From the NCBI GenBank assembly GCA_036307185.1, contig JAXJYC010000061.1:55916-119915 (forward strand): 64,000 bases of DNA. The letters are read 5' to 3'. Positions 35,422 through 44,872 of the stretch are shown here, one piece after another; within the stretch, counting starts at the first letter, position 1; each line of letters starts with the position of its first letter. This DNA is from SVEL01 sp017381055 (GTDB lineage Bacteria > Bacillota > Clostridia > Lachnospirales > Lachnospiraceae). The notes under the pieces were generated by a model. That model did not search any database and was not told the DNA's origin. It saw nothing but the letters and a program-made list of their open reading frames with translations. The position numbers and the translations under genes are program-made.

Positions 35422-36342
35422 TTATAAAAGTTCCACTAAAATTATATGAATCAGGCACACGCCCACGCCAAGTAACAAATATCCGTCAAAGACTCTTCCT
35501 TCCTCTTCCACAAATTCTGTTCTGTGTGGCTTCTTTAAAATTCTTTTAACATTCTCAAATCCACGATTCTTATTGCAAATACACTTATATACAAAATAAG
35601 CTATTAACAATCCTATGATAGCAATGACACCCAACGCTACATATACATATATATAATCCGCAATACCAATCTTAACTTCTGTAGCCACTGGCTCCGTTGC
35701 ACTATTTGCACTCAAATGAGATATAACAACACTAGTTCCATTTATAATGAAATGTGACAAAATGGACGGCAACAAACTACCAGTTGCATAAACCATAAAT
35801 CCAAATATCACACCTATTGCAAATGCATATGAAAACTGATTGATATTCATATGAATAAGTCCAAATAACGCCGCACTAAGAAGTATAGCCATAAACGGAT
35901 TTCTTCTCTTGTAACCATTAAATATAAGGCCTCTAAATATAAATTCCTCAACCACAGCTGGCAATAATGCTATAATCAAAAGATTAAGCCACAATGGATT
36001 ATTATTTACAATATGTGTCAACACAGTATCTACGCTATTCTCCGCAAATAATGATGTAAGCGAATTAATAAACATTACAAGTGGCATTATCGCAAATGTA
36101 AGCACCACTGTTAAAATAGTTGTAGTTGGCGAAACCACACTCATACTTACACCATCAACAGTTTTAGGTCTAAGAACTAACACATACGCAAGAGCTGGCA
36201 AAAGTAAAATAATCTCTGGAACAACAAGCAACATATTAACAGTTAATAAGCTTGCTGGAACAAACTCTAAGCTATACGATAAGATAATATATACAAGTAC
36301 CGTCGCTGTAAATAAAACATTTGTCTTTGTTACATTTTTCAT
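35422..36342 (-). CDS. CPBP-family intramembrane metalloprotease (Abi/CAAX-like)
   Basis: A 306-residue protein with about eight helices. The family's three motifs are present: VVEEFIFRGLIF (EExxxR), FGLIHMN and LSHFIINGTS. These glutamate/histidine sites form the active centre of type II CAAX-prenyl-endopeptidase-like proteases. Roles in Firmicutes include bacteriocin immunity and anti-sigma processing; none is indicated here by neighbours. Confidence 0.92.
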   Translation of the reverse strand: MKNVTKTNVLFTATVLVYIILSYSLEFVPASLLTVNMLLVVPEIILLLPALAYVLVLRPKTVDGVSMSVVSPTTTILTVVLTFAIMPLVMFINSLTSLFAENSVDTVLTHIVNNNPLWLNLLIIALLPAVVEEFIFRGLIFNGYKRRNPFMAILLSAALFGLIHMNINQFSYAFAIGVIFGFMVYATGSLLPSILSHFIINGTSVVISHLSANSATEPVATEVKIGIADYIYVYVALGVIAIIGLLIAYFVYKCICNKNRGFENVKRILKKPHRTEFVEEEGRVFDGYLLLGVGVCLIHIILVELL

Positions 36343-36363
36343 CTATTTCCCCATTTAACCCAA

Positions 36364-36741
36364 TTATTTCTTTAAACCAATAGCTTCGATTTCAATAAGT
36401 ACATCCTTAGGAAGTCTTGCCACCTCAACACATGAACGTGCTGGACAATTCTCCACGAAGAACTCTGAATAAATCGCATTAATCTTTGCGAAATCATCCA
36501 TATTCTTAATAAATACTGTAGTCTTTATAACATCCTCAGTCTGAACACCTGCTTCATTAAGAAGTGCTACAAGATTTCCAATAGCCTGTCTAGCCTGTGC
36601 TTCAATTCCCTCTGGAATCTCGCCTGTAGCTGGAACTACTGGAATAACTCCTGATGTAAATACCATATTTCCAACCTCGATAGCCTGTGAATATGGTCCA
36701 ATAGCTGCTGGTGCCTTGTCTGTACTAATAATCTTCTTCAT
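36364..36741 (-). CDS. ridA: RidA-family reactive-intermediate deaminase
   Basis: A 125-residue protein with the RidA fold and motifs (APAAIGPYSQAIEVGNMVFTSG at the start, NLVALLNEAG, CPARSCVEVARLPKDVLIEIE at the end). The Arg in ARSCVEV is the residue that binds the imine/enamine substrate. It removes 2-aminoacrylate-type intermediates produced by PLP enzymes. GGAGGAAG lies correctly before the ATG at 36741; an in-frame ATG at 36756 lies upstream of it. Confidence 0.93.
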   Translation of the reverse strand: MKKIISTDKAPAAIGPYSQAIEVGNMVFTSGVIPVVPATGEIPEGIEAQARQAIGNLVALLNEAGVQTEDVIKTTVFIKNMDDFAKINAIYSEFFVENCPARSCVEVARLPKDVLIEIEAIGLKK

Positions 36742-36838
36742 TTTTTCTTCCTCCATTTTCTTCCACTTGACAAAATTTTTTCAAAATTTTGCCCATGGCC
36801 CTTATACATTTTTTCTCTATTTACTCTTTCTAGCAAAA

Positions 36839-37684
36839 TTACTTCGTAATTTTGGCCATTCTAATAGACTTCTCGCCGATTTCAATTTTTCTTTCCTTGT
36901 AGAGCTTTCCAACGGCTCTCTTAAATGCCGCCTTACTCATACCAAACTCTCTATCTATAACCTCTGGTGTAGCCTTATCATTAAATGGTAACACGCCATC
37001 AAATTCTTCAATAACTCTAAGAATCTTTTCTGCATCGTCTTCCATCTTTATATAAGACTTCTTACCAGGACATAAATCAATCTTTCCGTCTGGACGTATA
37101 GCTGTAATACGCGCTTCTACCACATCGCCAATAGCTATCTTTCCATGTAGATCCTTCTTTGGAATAAGTCCCTGATACTTATCATCAACTGCTACAAACG
37201 CTCCAAATTTATCGCTTATCTCGTAAACAGTTCCTGTAACCTCTTGATTCTTCTCATATCCTTCACCAACTGGAAGATACTTATATACACTCATAGTAGC
37301 TGCAAGTCTATTACTCTTATCAATATACAATGCTACCATATAAGACTCACCAGGCTTAACTCTTGTAGTCTGCTCTTTAAATGATAAGAACAAATCCTTC
37401 TCAAGTCCCCAATCAAGAAATGCGCCAATAGGTGTCACATCATTTACCTTAAGCTTAGCCACCTGTCCTAATGTAATAAGTGGCATATTAGTTGTAGATA
37501 TAAGTCTATCATTGGAGTCTCTGTAGATAAATACCTCTAATTCAGTTCCTATATCTGCACTATCTGGCACCTGTTTAATTGGAAGAAGAACTCTCTCCTC
37601 ACTTCTTTTATCGTCGCTAAGATACGCACCAAAATCTGTAAACTTAACTATTGTAAGTGTCTGTACTTTTCCTAATTCAATCAT
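36839..37684 (-). CDS. cvfB: CvfB/YitL-like S1-domain RNA-binding protein
   Basis: A 281-residue protein with three S1-like domains (about 1-60, 65-135, 145-215) and a C-terminal winged helix (about 220-281, FGMSKAAFKRAVGKLYKERKI). The DFGAYL, IGAFLDWG and KFGAFVAV strands mark the S1 folds. CvfB proteins act in RNA handling and virulence-gene expression. The ATG at 37684 is used, after AGAGGACGG. Confidence 0.9.
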   Translation of the reverse strand: MIELGKVQTLTIVKFTDFGAYLSDDKRSEERVLLPIKQVPDSADIGTELEVFIYRDSNDRLISTTNMPLITLGQVAKLKVNDVTPIGAFLDWGLEKDLFLSFKEQTTRVKPGESYMVALYIDKSNRLAATMSVYKYLPVGEGYEKNQEVTGTVYEISDKFGAFVAVDDKYQGLIPKKDLHGKIAIGDVVEARITAIRPDGKIDLCPGKKSYIKMEDDAEKILRVIEEFDGVLPFNDKATPEVIDREFGMSKAAFKRAVGKLYKERKIEIGEKSIRMAKITK

Positions 37685-37854
37685 GTCTTTCCGTCCTCTC
37701 AATTCTTTACTATATCAAAAGTCTTCTCTGTACCGAAAAGCTTACCTTTGATAACCATTAGTTGCTTTAAGATTTATATCAACCATATACTGACACAAAT
37801 CCTCTAATAGCCATATACTAAACACGGCTATACTTAGCTTAAATATAACATATT

Positions 37855-38586
37855 TTATACGTAAATGTCAAACTCCACAACTGCATATGGCTTACTATTT
37901 TCATCATTTAAACACACACATAAAATACCATTTCCTGAATCATCCACTCCATTATAAACAGTAGGATAAAACACATCAGAAATTCTAGCCTGCTTCTTAT
38001 ATTCAGCTCTTATTCTTTTCACCCTAAGACCATCTGGGATATACTCTGCAGCACACTCTATATATCGACTATTATTAACGTGCTTATTAGTATCTATAAA
38101 TGCCTTCTTAATCTTAACAGGTTTCTCTACTACACCAAACACACCCTCTGGAAGTTTGATTTTTCTATCAGCATAATCCATATCTAGCTTCTCTTCCAAT
38201 GTGTAATATTTTGTATATTCTTCAGTAAGCTTAACAGGTCTACCCGTTGCAATATCAGCAAACACCCACAAAGTATTGGCCTCAACCACATTGTTGCCAT
38301 CCTTATCCTGTATAATGAAATTTCTCAAGCCGAATGCGCCTGCAAATTCGTATGGCCATGTACCAACAGTTATCTCATCACCAAGTTTCAAATCGCCCTT
38401 GATTTCTATCTGCCAAGCATTAAGCACCCACGCCTTATTTTCAGTCTTATAAAAAGCCACACTGGCACCTAAAGATTCAGAATGAAACGTTGTACAATCC
38501 TGTAAGAAATTAACAATAGCCTCCGGACGAACAATTCCATCCGAGCTTAATTCACTGTATCTTACCTTTGTCTTAAATGTAAACAT
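37855..38586 (-). CDS. Acyl-ACP thioesterase
   Basis: A 243-residue double hot-dog protein of the bacterial acyl-ACP thioesterase family. It has the N-terminal VRYSELSSDGIV, the fatty-acyl-binding W-Q-I-E segment, and the conserved DTNKHVNNSRY of the second hot-dog (about 165), whose Asn/His are candidate catalytic residues. Releases fatty acids from the acyl carrier protein. AGGAGGG precedes the start; it sits 9 bases after the ABC-F gene, so the two are co-transcribed. Confidence 0.9.
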   Translation of the reverse strand: MFTFKTKVRYSELSSDGIVRPEAIVNFLQDCTTFHSESLGASVAFYKTENKAWVLNAWQIEIKGDLKLGDEITVGTWPYEFAGAFGLRNFIIQDKDGNNVVEANTLWVFADIATGRPVKLTEEYTKYYTLEEKLDMDYADRKIKLPEGVFGVVEKPVKIKKAFIDTNKHVNNSRYIECAAEYIPDGLRVKRIRAEYKKQARISDVFYPTVYNGVDDSGNGILCVCLNDENSKPYAVVEFDIYV

Positions 38587-38595
38587 AATACCCTC

Positions 38596-40611
38596 CTAAA
38601 ATCCCTGCTCCGCGAGCTCATTTAATTCCATCTCAGTTTCAAGCATACGCTCCAATAAAGTTTCCTGATTGTGCTCCTCTGCATCCAACTCATTCTGGAG
38701 TTCCATAAGCTTTGGATAATTTGTCGCATACTCTGGATTCATAAGCTCCATTTTAAGGTTAGCAATCTTTTCCTCGCTCTCCTCAATTTGCTTTTCATAT
38801 TTTTCCATCTGCTTAACAAGACGAGACTTTATCTTTCCTGGATTATAATAAGTCTTTTTATCAAATACATCTGATAATGTAGGACCATTAACCGAGTCTG
38901 AATTGCTAGTTGCCGCTGAGTTATTTCCACCATTACTAGCGCTATTAGATTTATTTCCGCTAACACCATTATTTCCTATAAGGCCTGCAGCAATCTTTTC
39001 TTTTTCAATCAAATATTCATCATAAGTACAGTTATACTGCTTCACCTCATCCTTAGTAAAATCAAGAATATGTGTTGCCACCTGCTTAATAAAATATCTA
39101 TCATGAGATACAAACAAAACTGTACCTGGAAAATCTGCAAGCATCTGCTCCAAGGCCTGCTTACCCACAATATCCATATGGTTAGTAGGCTCATCTAGTA
39201 TCAATAAATTCGGTTTCGTTTGGAAAATCTTACAAAGAGACAAACGAACCTTTTCTCCACCAGAGAGCTGTCCCATTTTCTTCATTACGTCCTCGCCAGA
39301 GAATAAGAAACCACCTAACGCACTTCTAACTTCTTCTCTTACAAGCTTTGGATATTCTTCCCAGAAATTATCTAAAATAGTCTGTTCTGGATCGGCGTCA
39401 TCCTGTACTGCTTTCTGCTGGTCAAAGTAACCCCATTCAACATTATTACCTATGGTAAATTCGCCACCAAGAGCAGGCAATACACCTACCAATGTCTTTA
39501 ATAATGTAGACTTGCCCTTTCCATTTTCTCCGATAATAGCCATCTTATTACCCTTCTGTAAAAGGAATGTTGATTCGCTTAATACAGAATCATAACCAAT
39601 AGCCAACTTCTTAGCATTTATTACATTTGTATAACTCTCAATTCTAGGACTAAACATAGCTCTAAACGCCCTCGTATCAAAACGTCTAGGCTTTTCTATC
39701 TTAACCATATGCTCAATAGCCATCTGCTTTGAACGTGCTGCCGCTACCTTGGTTGGAGTATTCTTCCACTTCTCAATCCACTCTGTAAGACGAGCGATTT
39801 CCTTTTGCTGCTCCTCATAATCCTTTTCCTGCTTAACGAGATTTTCCTCCTTAAGCTTCATAAAAGTACTATAATTTCCTGGATATCTCTTGATTCTATG
39901 ATATTCAATCTCATAAGTTACATCTGTAATTCTGTCCAAGAATAATCTATCATGGGATACTATTACTACCGCTTTATCATAACTCTTAAGATAATTCTCA
40001 AGCCACTCAATTGTCGGTAAATCCAAGTGGTTAGTAGGCTCATCAAGAAGCATAATATCAGGGCGACTGAGAAGAAGCTTAATAAACGCAACCTTTGTCT
40101 GCTGTCCACCAGAAAATGTTCCAATAGGTCTCTCTAAATCTTCAAGAGCAAATCCAAACTTCTGGAACATAACCTCTAAATCTCTCTTCCAAGAATAGCC
40201 TCCAAGAGCCTCCATCTTCTTTTGAAGCTCAGCATACTCACCTAAAAGACTTCTACTCTCCACATCATCTTTAAGAAGTTCTTCCACCTCAGCCATACGT
40301 TTTTCACATTCAAACACAGGATTAAAAACCTTCTTTATCTCATCAAAAACAGACACTTCACCATCAGTAAAGCTAATCTGTCTTAAGTATCCTATCTCCT
40401 GCTTTCCTGCTGTGATAATGCCACATTCCTCATCACTATCAAGATTATCCATAGTGATATCACCTGCAATAAGCTTTAAAAGAGTTGTCTTACCACAACC
40501 ATTTCTACCAACTATAGCAATTTTTTCTCTATCATGTATTTCAAAATTAACATCTTCTAAAATTGTATCAGCACCGTATCTTACTATTGCGTGCTTTATC
40601 TGATATCTCAT
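38596..40611 (-). CDS. ABC-F ribosome-associated ATPase
   Basis: A 671-residue soluble protein with two ABC cassettes (Walker A GRNGCGKTTL and GENGKGKSTL; signatures FSGGQQTK and LSGGEKVR; Walker B LLDEPTNHLD and ILDEPTNHMD) and the charged inter-cassette linker (about 240-320) that reaches the ribosomal P/E site. A C-terminal coiled coil follows a low-complexity Asn/Ser/Gly linker (about 545-580). Similar to YdiF/Uup-type ABC-F proteins; an antibiotic-resistance role cannot be told from sequence. The 470-bp region upstream is unusually long. Confidence 0.93.
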   Translation of the reverse strand: MRYQIKHAIVRYGADTILEDVNFEIHDREKIAIVGRNGCGKTTLLKLIAGDITMDNLDSDEECGIITAGKQEIGYLRQISFTDGEVSVFDEIKKVFNPVFECEKRMAEVEELLKDDVESRSLLGEYAELQKKMEALGGYSWKRDLEVMFQKFGFALEDLERPIGTFSGGQQTKVAFIKLLLSRPDIMLLDEPTNHLDLPTIEWLENYLKSYDKAVVIVSHDRLFLDRITDVTYEIEYHRIKRYPGNYSTFMKLKEENLVKQEKDYEEQQKEIARLTEWIEKWKNTPTKVAAARSKQMAIEHMVKIEKPRRFDTRAFRAMFSPRIESYTNVINAKKLAIGYDSVLSESTFLLQKGNKMAIIGENGKGKSTLLKTLVGVLPALGGEFTIGNNVEWGYFDQQKAVQDDADPEQTILDNFWEEYPKLVREEVRSALGGFLFSGEDVMKKMGQLSGGEKVRLSLCKIFQTKPNLLILDEPTNHMDIVGKQALEQMLADFPGTVLFVSHDRYFIKQVATHILDFTKDEVKQYNCTYDEYLIEKEKIAAGLIGNNGVSGNKSNSASNGGNNSAATSNSDSVNGPTLSDVFDKKTYYNPGKIKSRLVKQMEKYEKQIEESEEKIANLKMELMNPEYATNYPKLMELQNELDAEEHNQETLLERMLETEMELNELAEQGF

Positions 40612-41079
40612 ATGTCCTATACCTTTCTTATATGTATAAATGAATAGAGTAACTTTATTAACTATATAGATAATAAATATATTTCAATTAATACTTTGTC
40701 AATATATTGGCAATCAATGCAATTAGGCTTTTCTCGCAACAAATATTTATTGCCAAACCAATTGAGTTTTTGTATCTGTGGGTCTATATCACCTATTTTA
40801 TCCTCTAGATACTTTTTTATCTATATAATTCTTATTTTTCCTTAAATATTTATCTATACATTTTTTTACTATCCCTAGATACCCAATTTACAAAAATTTG
40901 GTATCTAAGAAACAAATTTTCTCCTATAGATAAATTTTCCGCATGTTTTTTCATAATTATTAACTCAATGAGGGTCTATAATTCTTTATTTGATCTATAG
41001 ACCCTCTTTAACTGTAACAGGTATGCTATAGTAACAATTATTTATATAGAATTTTTACCACAAATTGCTATATATGAAA
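40612..41079 (-). other. Long AT-rich upstream region of the ABC-F gene with stems and a broken reading frame
   Basis: No intact gene. Two hairpins are visible: TAGATACC.../...GGTATCTA near 40875-40910, and AGGGTCTATA/TATAGACCCT at 40971-41005. Minus-strand reading gives protein-like pieces in two frames: a 34-codon frame starting ATGAAAAAACATGCG, and a later 49-codon stretch without a start codon containing KLNWFGNKYLLREKPNC. Joined by one frameshift and three stops they could be one dead gene. Alternatively the region is a long regulatory leader of the ABC-F gene. Confidence 0.4.
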
Positions 41080-41107
41080 AAAGCTCTTGGAATGTTCCAA
41101 GAGCTTT
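41080..41107 (-). terminator. Terminator of tRNA-Gln
   Basis: AAAGCTCTTGGAA pairs with TTCCAAGAGCTTT (13 bp) around a two-base loop; on the minus strand it is followed by a T-run. Confidence 0.93.
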
Positions 41108-41110
41108 AAG

Positions 41111-41182
41111 CTGGCCCACAAGGATTCGAACCTTGAGATGCTGGAGTCAGAGTCCAGTGCCTTACCATTTGGCGATGGGCCA
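41111..41182 (-). tRNA. tRNA-Gln (anticodon CTG)
   Basis: A 72-nt cloverleaf on the minus strand: acceptor TGGCCCA/TGGGCCA with discriminator G, D-arm GCC/GGC, anticodon stem CTGGA/TCCAG with loop CTCTGAC, T-arm CAAGG-TTCGAAT-CCTTG. The anticodon CTG reads CAG. CCA is not encoded. Placed between coaX and a strong terminator. Confidence 0.95.
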
Positions 41183-41249
41183 ATGTCTGACGACAAGGAG
41201 CATTATACTATACAGATTTTAATAATGCAAGTACTTTTTTTAATTTTTT

Positions 41250-42092
41250 TTAGATTTTTTTCGCCAAGATAACCAAGCCATGTAAAAGCAAGTCTGGCTC
41301 ATAATAAAACGGGCTGTCTATGTAGTCTCTTACATGCTCTGTATTGCCACCTGTCATAACTGCCACACACTTCTTACCTAATTTCTGACTTACTTTTCTG
41401 ATAATACCTTCAACCATAAGAGCATGTCCATAAACAATTCCACTATCTATACATCCCTGGGATGTATTTCCTATAATACTAAGAGGCTCATTAACCTTAT
41501 ACTTCTTAAGCTTTGACGCCTTTGATAACAAAGCATTTGCAGAAGTCATAAGACCAGGAGCAATAATACCTCCTAAGAAGCATCCTTTCTCATCAATTAC
41601 ATTACAAGTAGTAGCAGTTCCCAAATCAAATACAATAAGCGGAACCTTATCTCCATACTTATCAATAGCTGCAATCATATCTGCCATTCTATCAGTTCCT
41701 AAAGTTTCCGCTGAATATTTTGATAAATCCAATCCACAATTATCTTTATTTAAGAATACATATTCACAAGCTATTTTCTCTGCAATAAGAGCTAACGCTT
41801 TTACATCTTCTGTGACAACTGACGATATAACTGCCTTTGAGAAAATTTTCTCATCACAAGCAAGCTCTTTATCACAAAGAGCTTTAACAATCTTCTTACA
41901 CCACTTGTTTAGAAGTTCATTTCCATTATCTAAGCTATTACCATCTTTCAATGTTATAGCATCTTCCATAATCACTGCGTCTTCCCTAAAAACATCTTCC
42001 TCAACCTTAAAACGCTTCACTATAGAATCATTCTCTTCTGAAACAGCGGCAAATGTAATTGTTGTATTACCTGCATCTACAATTAATATCAT
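41250..42092 (-). CDS. coaX: Type III pantothenate kinase
   Basis: Phosphorylates pantothenate, the first step of CoA synthesis. About 280 residues of the ASKHA fold: phosphate-1 motif ILIVDAGNTTI, GTDRMADMIAA (about 135), LIVFDLGTATTCNVID and GGIIAPGLMTSANALL. The region 35-75 has an extra low-complexity acidic insert not usual for CoaX. Placed 30 bases after coaBC. GAGGT is spaced better for the ATG at 42092 than the one at 42095. Confidence 0.95.
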   Translation of the reverse strand: MILIVDAGNTTITFAAVSEENDSIVKRFKVEEDVFREDAVIMEDAITLKDGNSLDNGNELLNKWCKKIVKALCDKELACDEKIFSKAVISSVVTEDVKALALIAEKIACEYVFLNKDNCGLDLSKYSAETLGTDRMADMIAAIDKYGDKVPLIVFDLGTATTCNVIDEKGCFLGGIIAPGLMTSANALLSKASKLKKYKVNEPLSIIGNTSQGCIDSGIVYGHALMVEGIIRKVSQKLGKKCVAVMTGGNTEHVRDYIDSPFYYEPDLLLHGLVILAKKI

Positions 42093-42122
42093 CATTTACC
42101 TCTCGTTTTTGATTATAATAAT

Positions 42123-43325
42123 CTATTTCACTTCTCTATTCTTAAGAATCTGACTTAAAATCTCGCCAGCAACTTCTGCTTTACTCATAAGTGGAAGCTT
42201 TATCATATCGTCCTTTGTAATAAGTGTAATTACATTTGTATCCACACCAAAGCCTGCGCCTTCTACCTTCAAGCTATTAGCTGCAATCATATCAAGTTTC
42301 TTCTTCTCAAGCTTCGCTCTAGAATTCTCAAATAAATTCTCAGTCTCCATAGAGAAACCACAAATATACTGATTTTCAGTTCTATTTTCACTTACATACT
42401 TAAGGATATCTTCTGTGCGCTTAACCTTGATACACATATCCTCATCGCTTTTCTTAATCTTATTATCAGCTACCACAACCGGTGTATAATCAGCAACTGC
42501 TGCCGCCTTAACTACGATATCCTGTGTCTTAAAGTTATCCTTTACAGCCTCAAACATATCCTTGGCACTCACCACATCGATAACCTTAACCTGTGGCAAT
42601 GCCTTAACAGAAACTGGACCAGATATAAGGGTTACATTCGCACCTCTTCTTGCCGCATCATTTGCAATAGCATAACCCATCTTTCCAGAAGAATGATTAG
42701 AAATAAATCTTACTGGATCAATAGCTTCTACTGTTGGGCCAGCTGTAACTAACACATTCAAGCCTGCCATATCCTGCTCAGGACAAAGATGCTTCTCGAT
42801 GCTCTCCACAAGAACTTCCTCTGATGGAAGCTTACCAGCACCCACATCACCACAAGCTAGACGACCACACTCTGGCTCAATCATTACATAACCATAGTTT
42901 TCAAGTTTCTTTATATTATCCTGCACGATAGGATTATTGTACATATTTGTATTCATCGCTGGCGATACAAGCTTAGTGCAAGTACAAGCCATAATAGTAG
43001 TTGTAAGCATATCGTCAGCTATACCATTTGCAATCTTACCGATAACATTTGCTGAAGCTGGCGCAATAAGAACTAAATCAGCCTGCTTAGCTATAGATAC
43101 ATGTTCCACATCAAACTGAAAGTTTCTATCAAAAGTATCTACCAAACACTTATGATTTGTAAGTGTTTCAAATGTTATAGGATTAATAAAATTTGTTGCA
43201 TTCTTAGTCATTAATACATGAACATTAGCACCTTTCTTAACAAGAGCGCTGGCAACCCCAGCCATCTTGTATGCTGCTATAGAACCTGTCACGCCTAATA
43301 CAATTGTCTTTCCCTGTAAATTCAT
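42123..43325 (-). CDS. coaBC: Bifunctional phosphopantothenoylcysteine decarboxylase/synthase
   Basis: Joins cysteine to 4'-phosphopantothenate and decarboxylates the product. A 400-residue protein with CoaC flavoprotein domain (1-175; GVTGSIAAYKMAG, active-site His in VEHVSIAKQAD, PAMNTNMY, CGRLACGDVGAGKL) and CoaB synthase domain (185-400; LVTAGPTVEAIDPVRFISNHSSGKMG split motif, KVKRTEDIL). Together with coaX it covers three steps of CoA synthesis. Confidence 0.96.
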   Translation of the reverse strand: MNLQGKTIVLGVTGSIAAYKMAGVASALVKKGANVHVLMTKNATNFINPITFETLTNHKCLVDTFDRNFQFDVEHVSIAKQADLVLIAPASANVIGKIANGIADDMLTTTIMACTCTKLVSPAMNTNMYNNPIVQDNIKKLENYGYVMIEPECGRLACGDVGAGKLPSEEVLVESIEKHLCPEQDMAGLNVLVTAGPTVEAIDPVRFISNHSSGKMGYAIANDAARRGANVTLISGPVSVKALPQVKVIDVVSAKDMFEAVKDNFKTQDIVVKAAAVADYTPVVVADNKIKKSDEDMCIKVKRTEDILKYVSENRTENQYICGFSMETENLFENSRAKLEKKKLDMIAANSLKVEGAGFGVDTNVITLITKDDMIKLPLMSKAEVAGEILSQILKNREVK

Positions 43326-43420
43326 ATCTAAATTCCTCCTTGTGAGAAGTTAATAAATTTCAATTAAATTAGCTACATTTTAATACAGTTAGAAGCTAAT
43401 CGCAAGGTTTTTCTTACGAA

Positions 43421-43458
43421 AAGGCTCTAGCAAACTATTTAAAACTTGCTAGAGCCTT
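43421..43458. terminator. Terminator after nfnB
   Basis: AAGGCTCTAGCAA pairs with TTGCTAGAGCCTT (13 bp, 12-base loop); on the minus strand CTTTTCG follows. Ends the nfnAB transcript before coaBC. Confidence 0.9.
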
Positions 43459-43479
43459 TATTATCTCATCTTATTTAAT

Positions 43480-44871
43480 TTACTTATTAGAAAGATACTC
43501 ATCAATTGATGTAGCCGCTGTCTTACCGGCACCCATAGCAAGGATAACTGTAGCTGCACCTGTTACGGCATCACCACCAGCGTAAACGCCTTCTCTTGAT
43601 GTAAGACCTGTCTCTTCATTAACGATGATTCCGCCCCACTTCTGTGTCTCAAGTCCCTTTGTTGTCGACTTGATAAGTGGATTTGGAGATGTACCGATAG
43701 ACATGATTACACAGTCAACTGGAATGTCGAACTCTGAACCTTCCTTCTCAACTGGTCTTCTTCTACCTGAAGCGTCTGGCTCGCCAAGCTCCATCTCTAA
43801 GCAACGGATTCCACCAACGAACTTGTCTTCGTTTGCAAGAATCTCAACAGGGTTTGTGAGGAGCTTAAAGATAATGCCCTCTTCCTCTGCATGCTCAACT
43901 TCCTCTGCTCTCGCTGGAAGCTCGTCCTTTGAACGACGATAAACGATATATACTTCTTCTGCACCAAGTCTCTTAGCACTTCTAGCAGCATCCATAGCAA
44001 CGTTACCACCACCTACTACTGCAACTCTCTTTGCCTTCATAATAGGTGTAGCAGAATCGTCCTTATAAGCCTTCATAAGGTTTACTCTTGTTAAGAACTC
44101 ATTAGCAGAGTATACACCCTTTAAGTTCTCACCAGGAATGTTCATAAATCTTGGAAGGCCTGCTCCTGAACCGATAAATACAGCTTCGAAGCCATACTCT
44201 TCGATAAGCTCATCAATTGAAAGAACCTTACCGATAACCATGTTTGTCTCAACCTTAACGCCTAAATCCTTAAGACCGTCAATTTCCTTCTGAACAATTG
44301 CCTTTGGAAGACGGAACTCTGGAATACCATATACAAGAACACCACCAGCTAAGTGAAGTGCCTCGAAGATAGTTACATCATAACCTTTCTTAGCAAGGTC
44401 ACCAGCACATGTAAGTCCTGAAGGACCTGAACCGATGATAGCTACCTTCTTGCCATTGCTCTCTGGCTTAACAGGCTTTGTTGTACAATTTTCATTATGG
44501 TAATCTGCAACAAATCTCTCAAGACGACCGATAGCTACAGGCTCACCCTTAATACCTCTTACACACTTACCTTCACACTGTGACTCCTGTGGACATACAC
44601 GACCACATACAGCAGGAAGAGCACTTGAACGGCTGATAATTTCATAAGCAGCCTCAAAGTTACCAGCTGCAACTTCCTGTACGAATGCAGGAATATCAAT
44701 CTGAACAGGACATCCTGTTACACAAGGCTTATTCTTACAGTTAAGACATCTAGCAGCCTCGTCCATAGCCTGTTCCTTTGTATAACCTAAAGCAACTTCT
44801 TTAAAGTTTTTATTTCTAACATTTGGATCCTGAGAAGGCATCTCATTCTTCTTAGGTGACATATTAGCCAT
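43480..44871 (-). CDS. nfnB: NfnB-like NADPH-binding subunit of bifurcating transhydrogenase (GltD family)
   Basis: A 463-residue Fe-S flavoprotein. The N-terminal Cys clusters (CLNCKNKPCVTGCPV, CGRVCPQESQCEGKC) bind two [4Fe-4S] centres; two Rossmann motifs follow (AIIGSGPSGLTCAGDL for FAD, VAVVGGGNVAMDAARSA for NADPH). This is the GltD/NfnB pattern. With NfnA encoded one base upstream, the likely enzyme is NADH-dependent ferredoxin:NADP+ oxidoreductase, using flavin-based bifurcation. No GltB gene is near, which favours this over glutamate synthase. The start at 44871 follows GGAGGTTC. Confidence 0.88.
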   Translation of the reverse strand: MANMSPKKNEMPSQDPNVRNKNFKEVALGYTKEQAMDEAARCLNCKNKPCVTGCPVQIDIPAFVQEVAAGNFEAAYEIISRSSALPAVCGRVCPQESQCEGKCVRGIKGEPVAIGRLERFVADYHNENCTTKPVKPESNGKKVAIIGSGPSGLTCAGDLAKKGYDVTIFEALHLAGGVLVYGIPEFRLPKAIVQKEIDGLKDLGVKVETNMVIGKVLSIDELIEEYGFEAVFIGSGAGLPRFMNIPGENLKGVYSANEFLTRVNLMKAYKDDSATPIMKAKRVAVVGGGNVAMDAARSAKRLGAEEVYIVYRRSKDELPARAEEVEHAEEEGIIFKLLTNPVEILANEDKFVGGIRCLEMELGEPDASGRRRPVEKEGSEFDIPVDCVIMSIGTSPNPLIKSTTKGLETQKWGGIIVNEETGLTSREGVYAGGDAVTGAATVILAMGAGKTAATSIDEYLSNK

Positions 44872-44872
44872 A

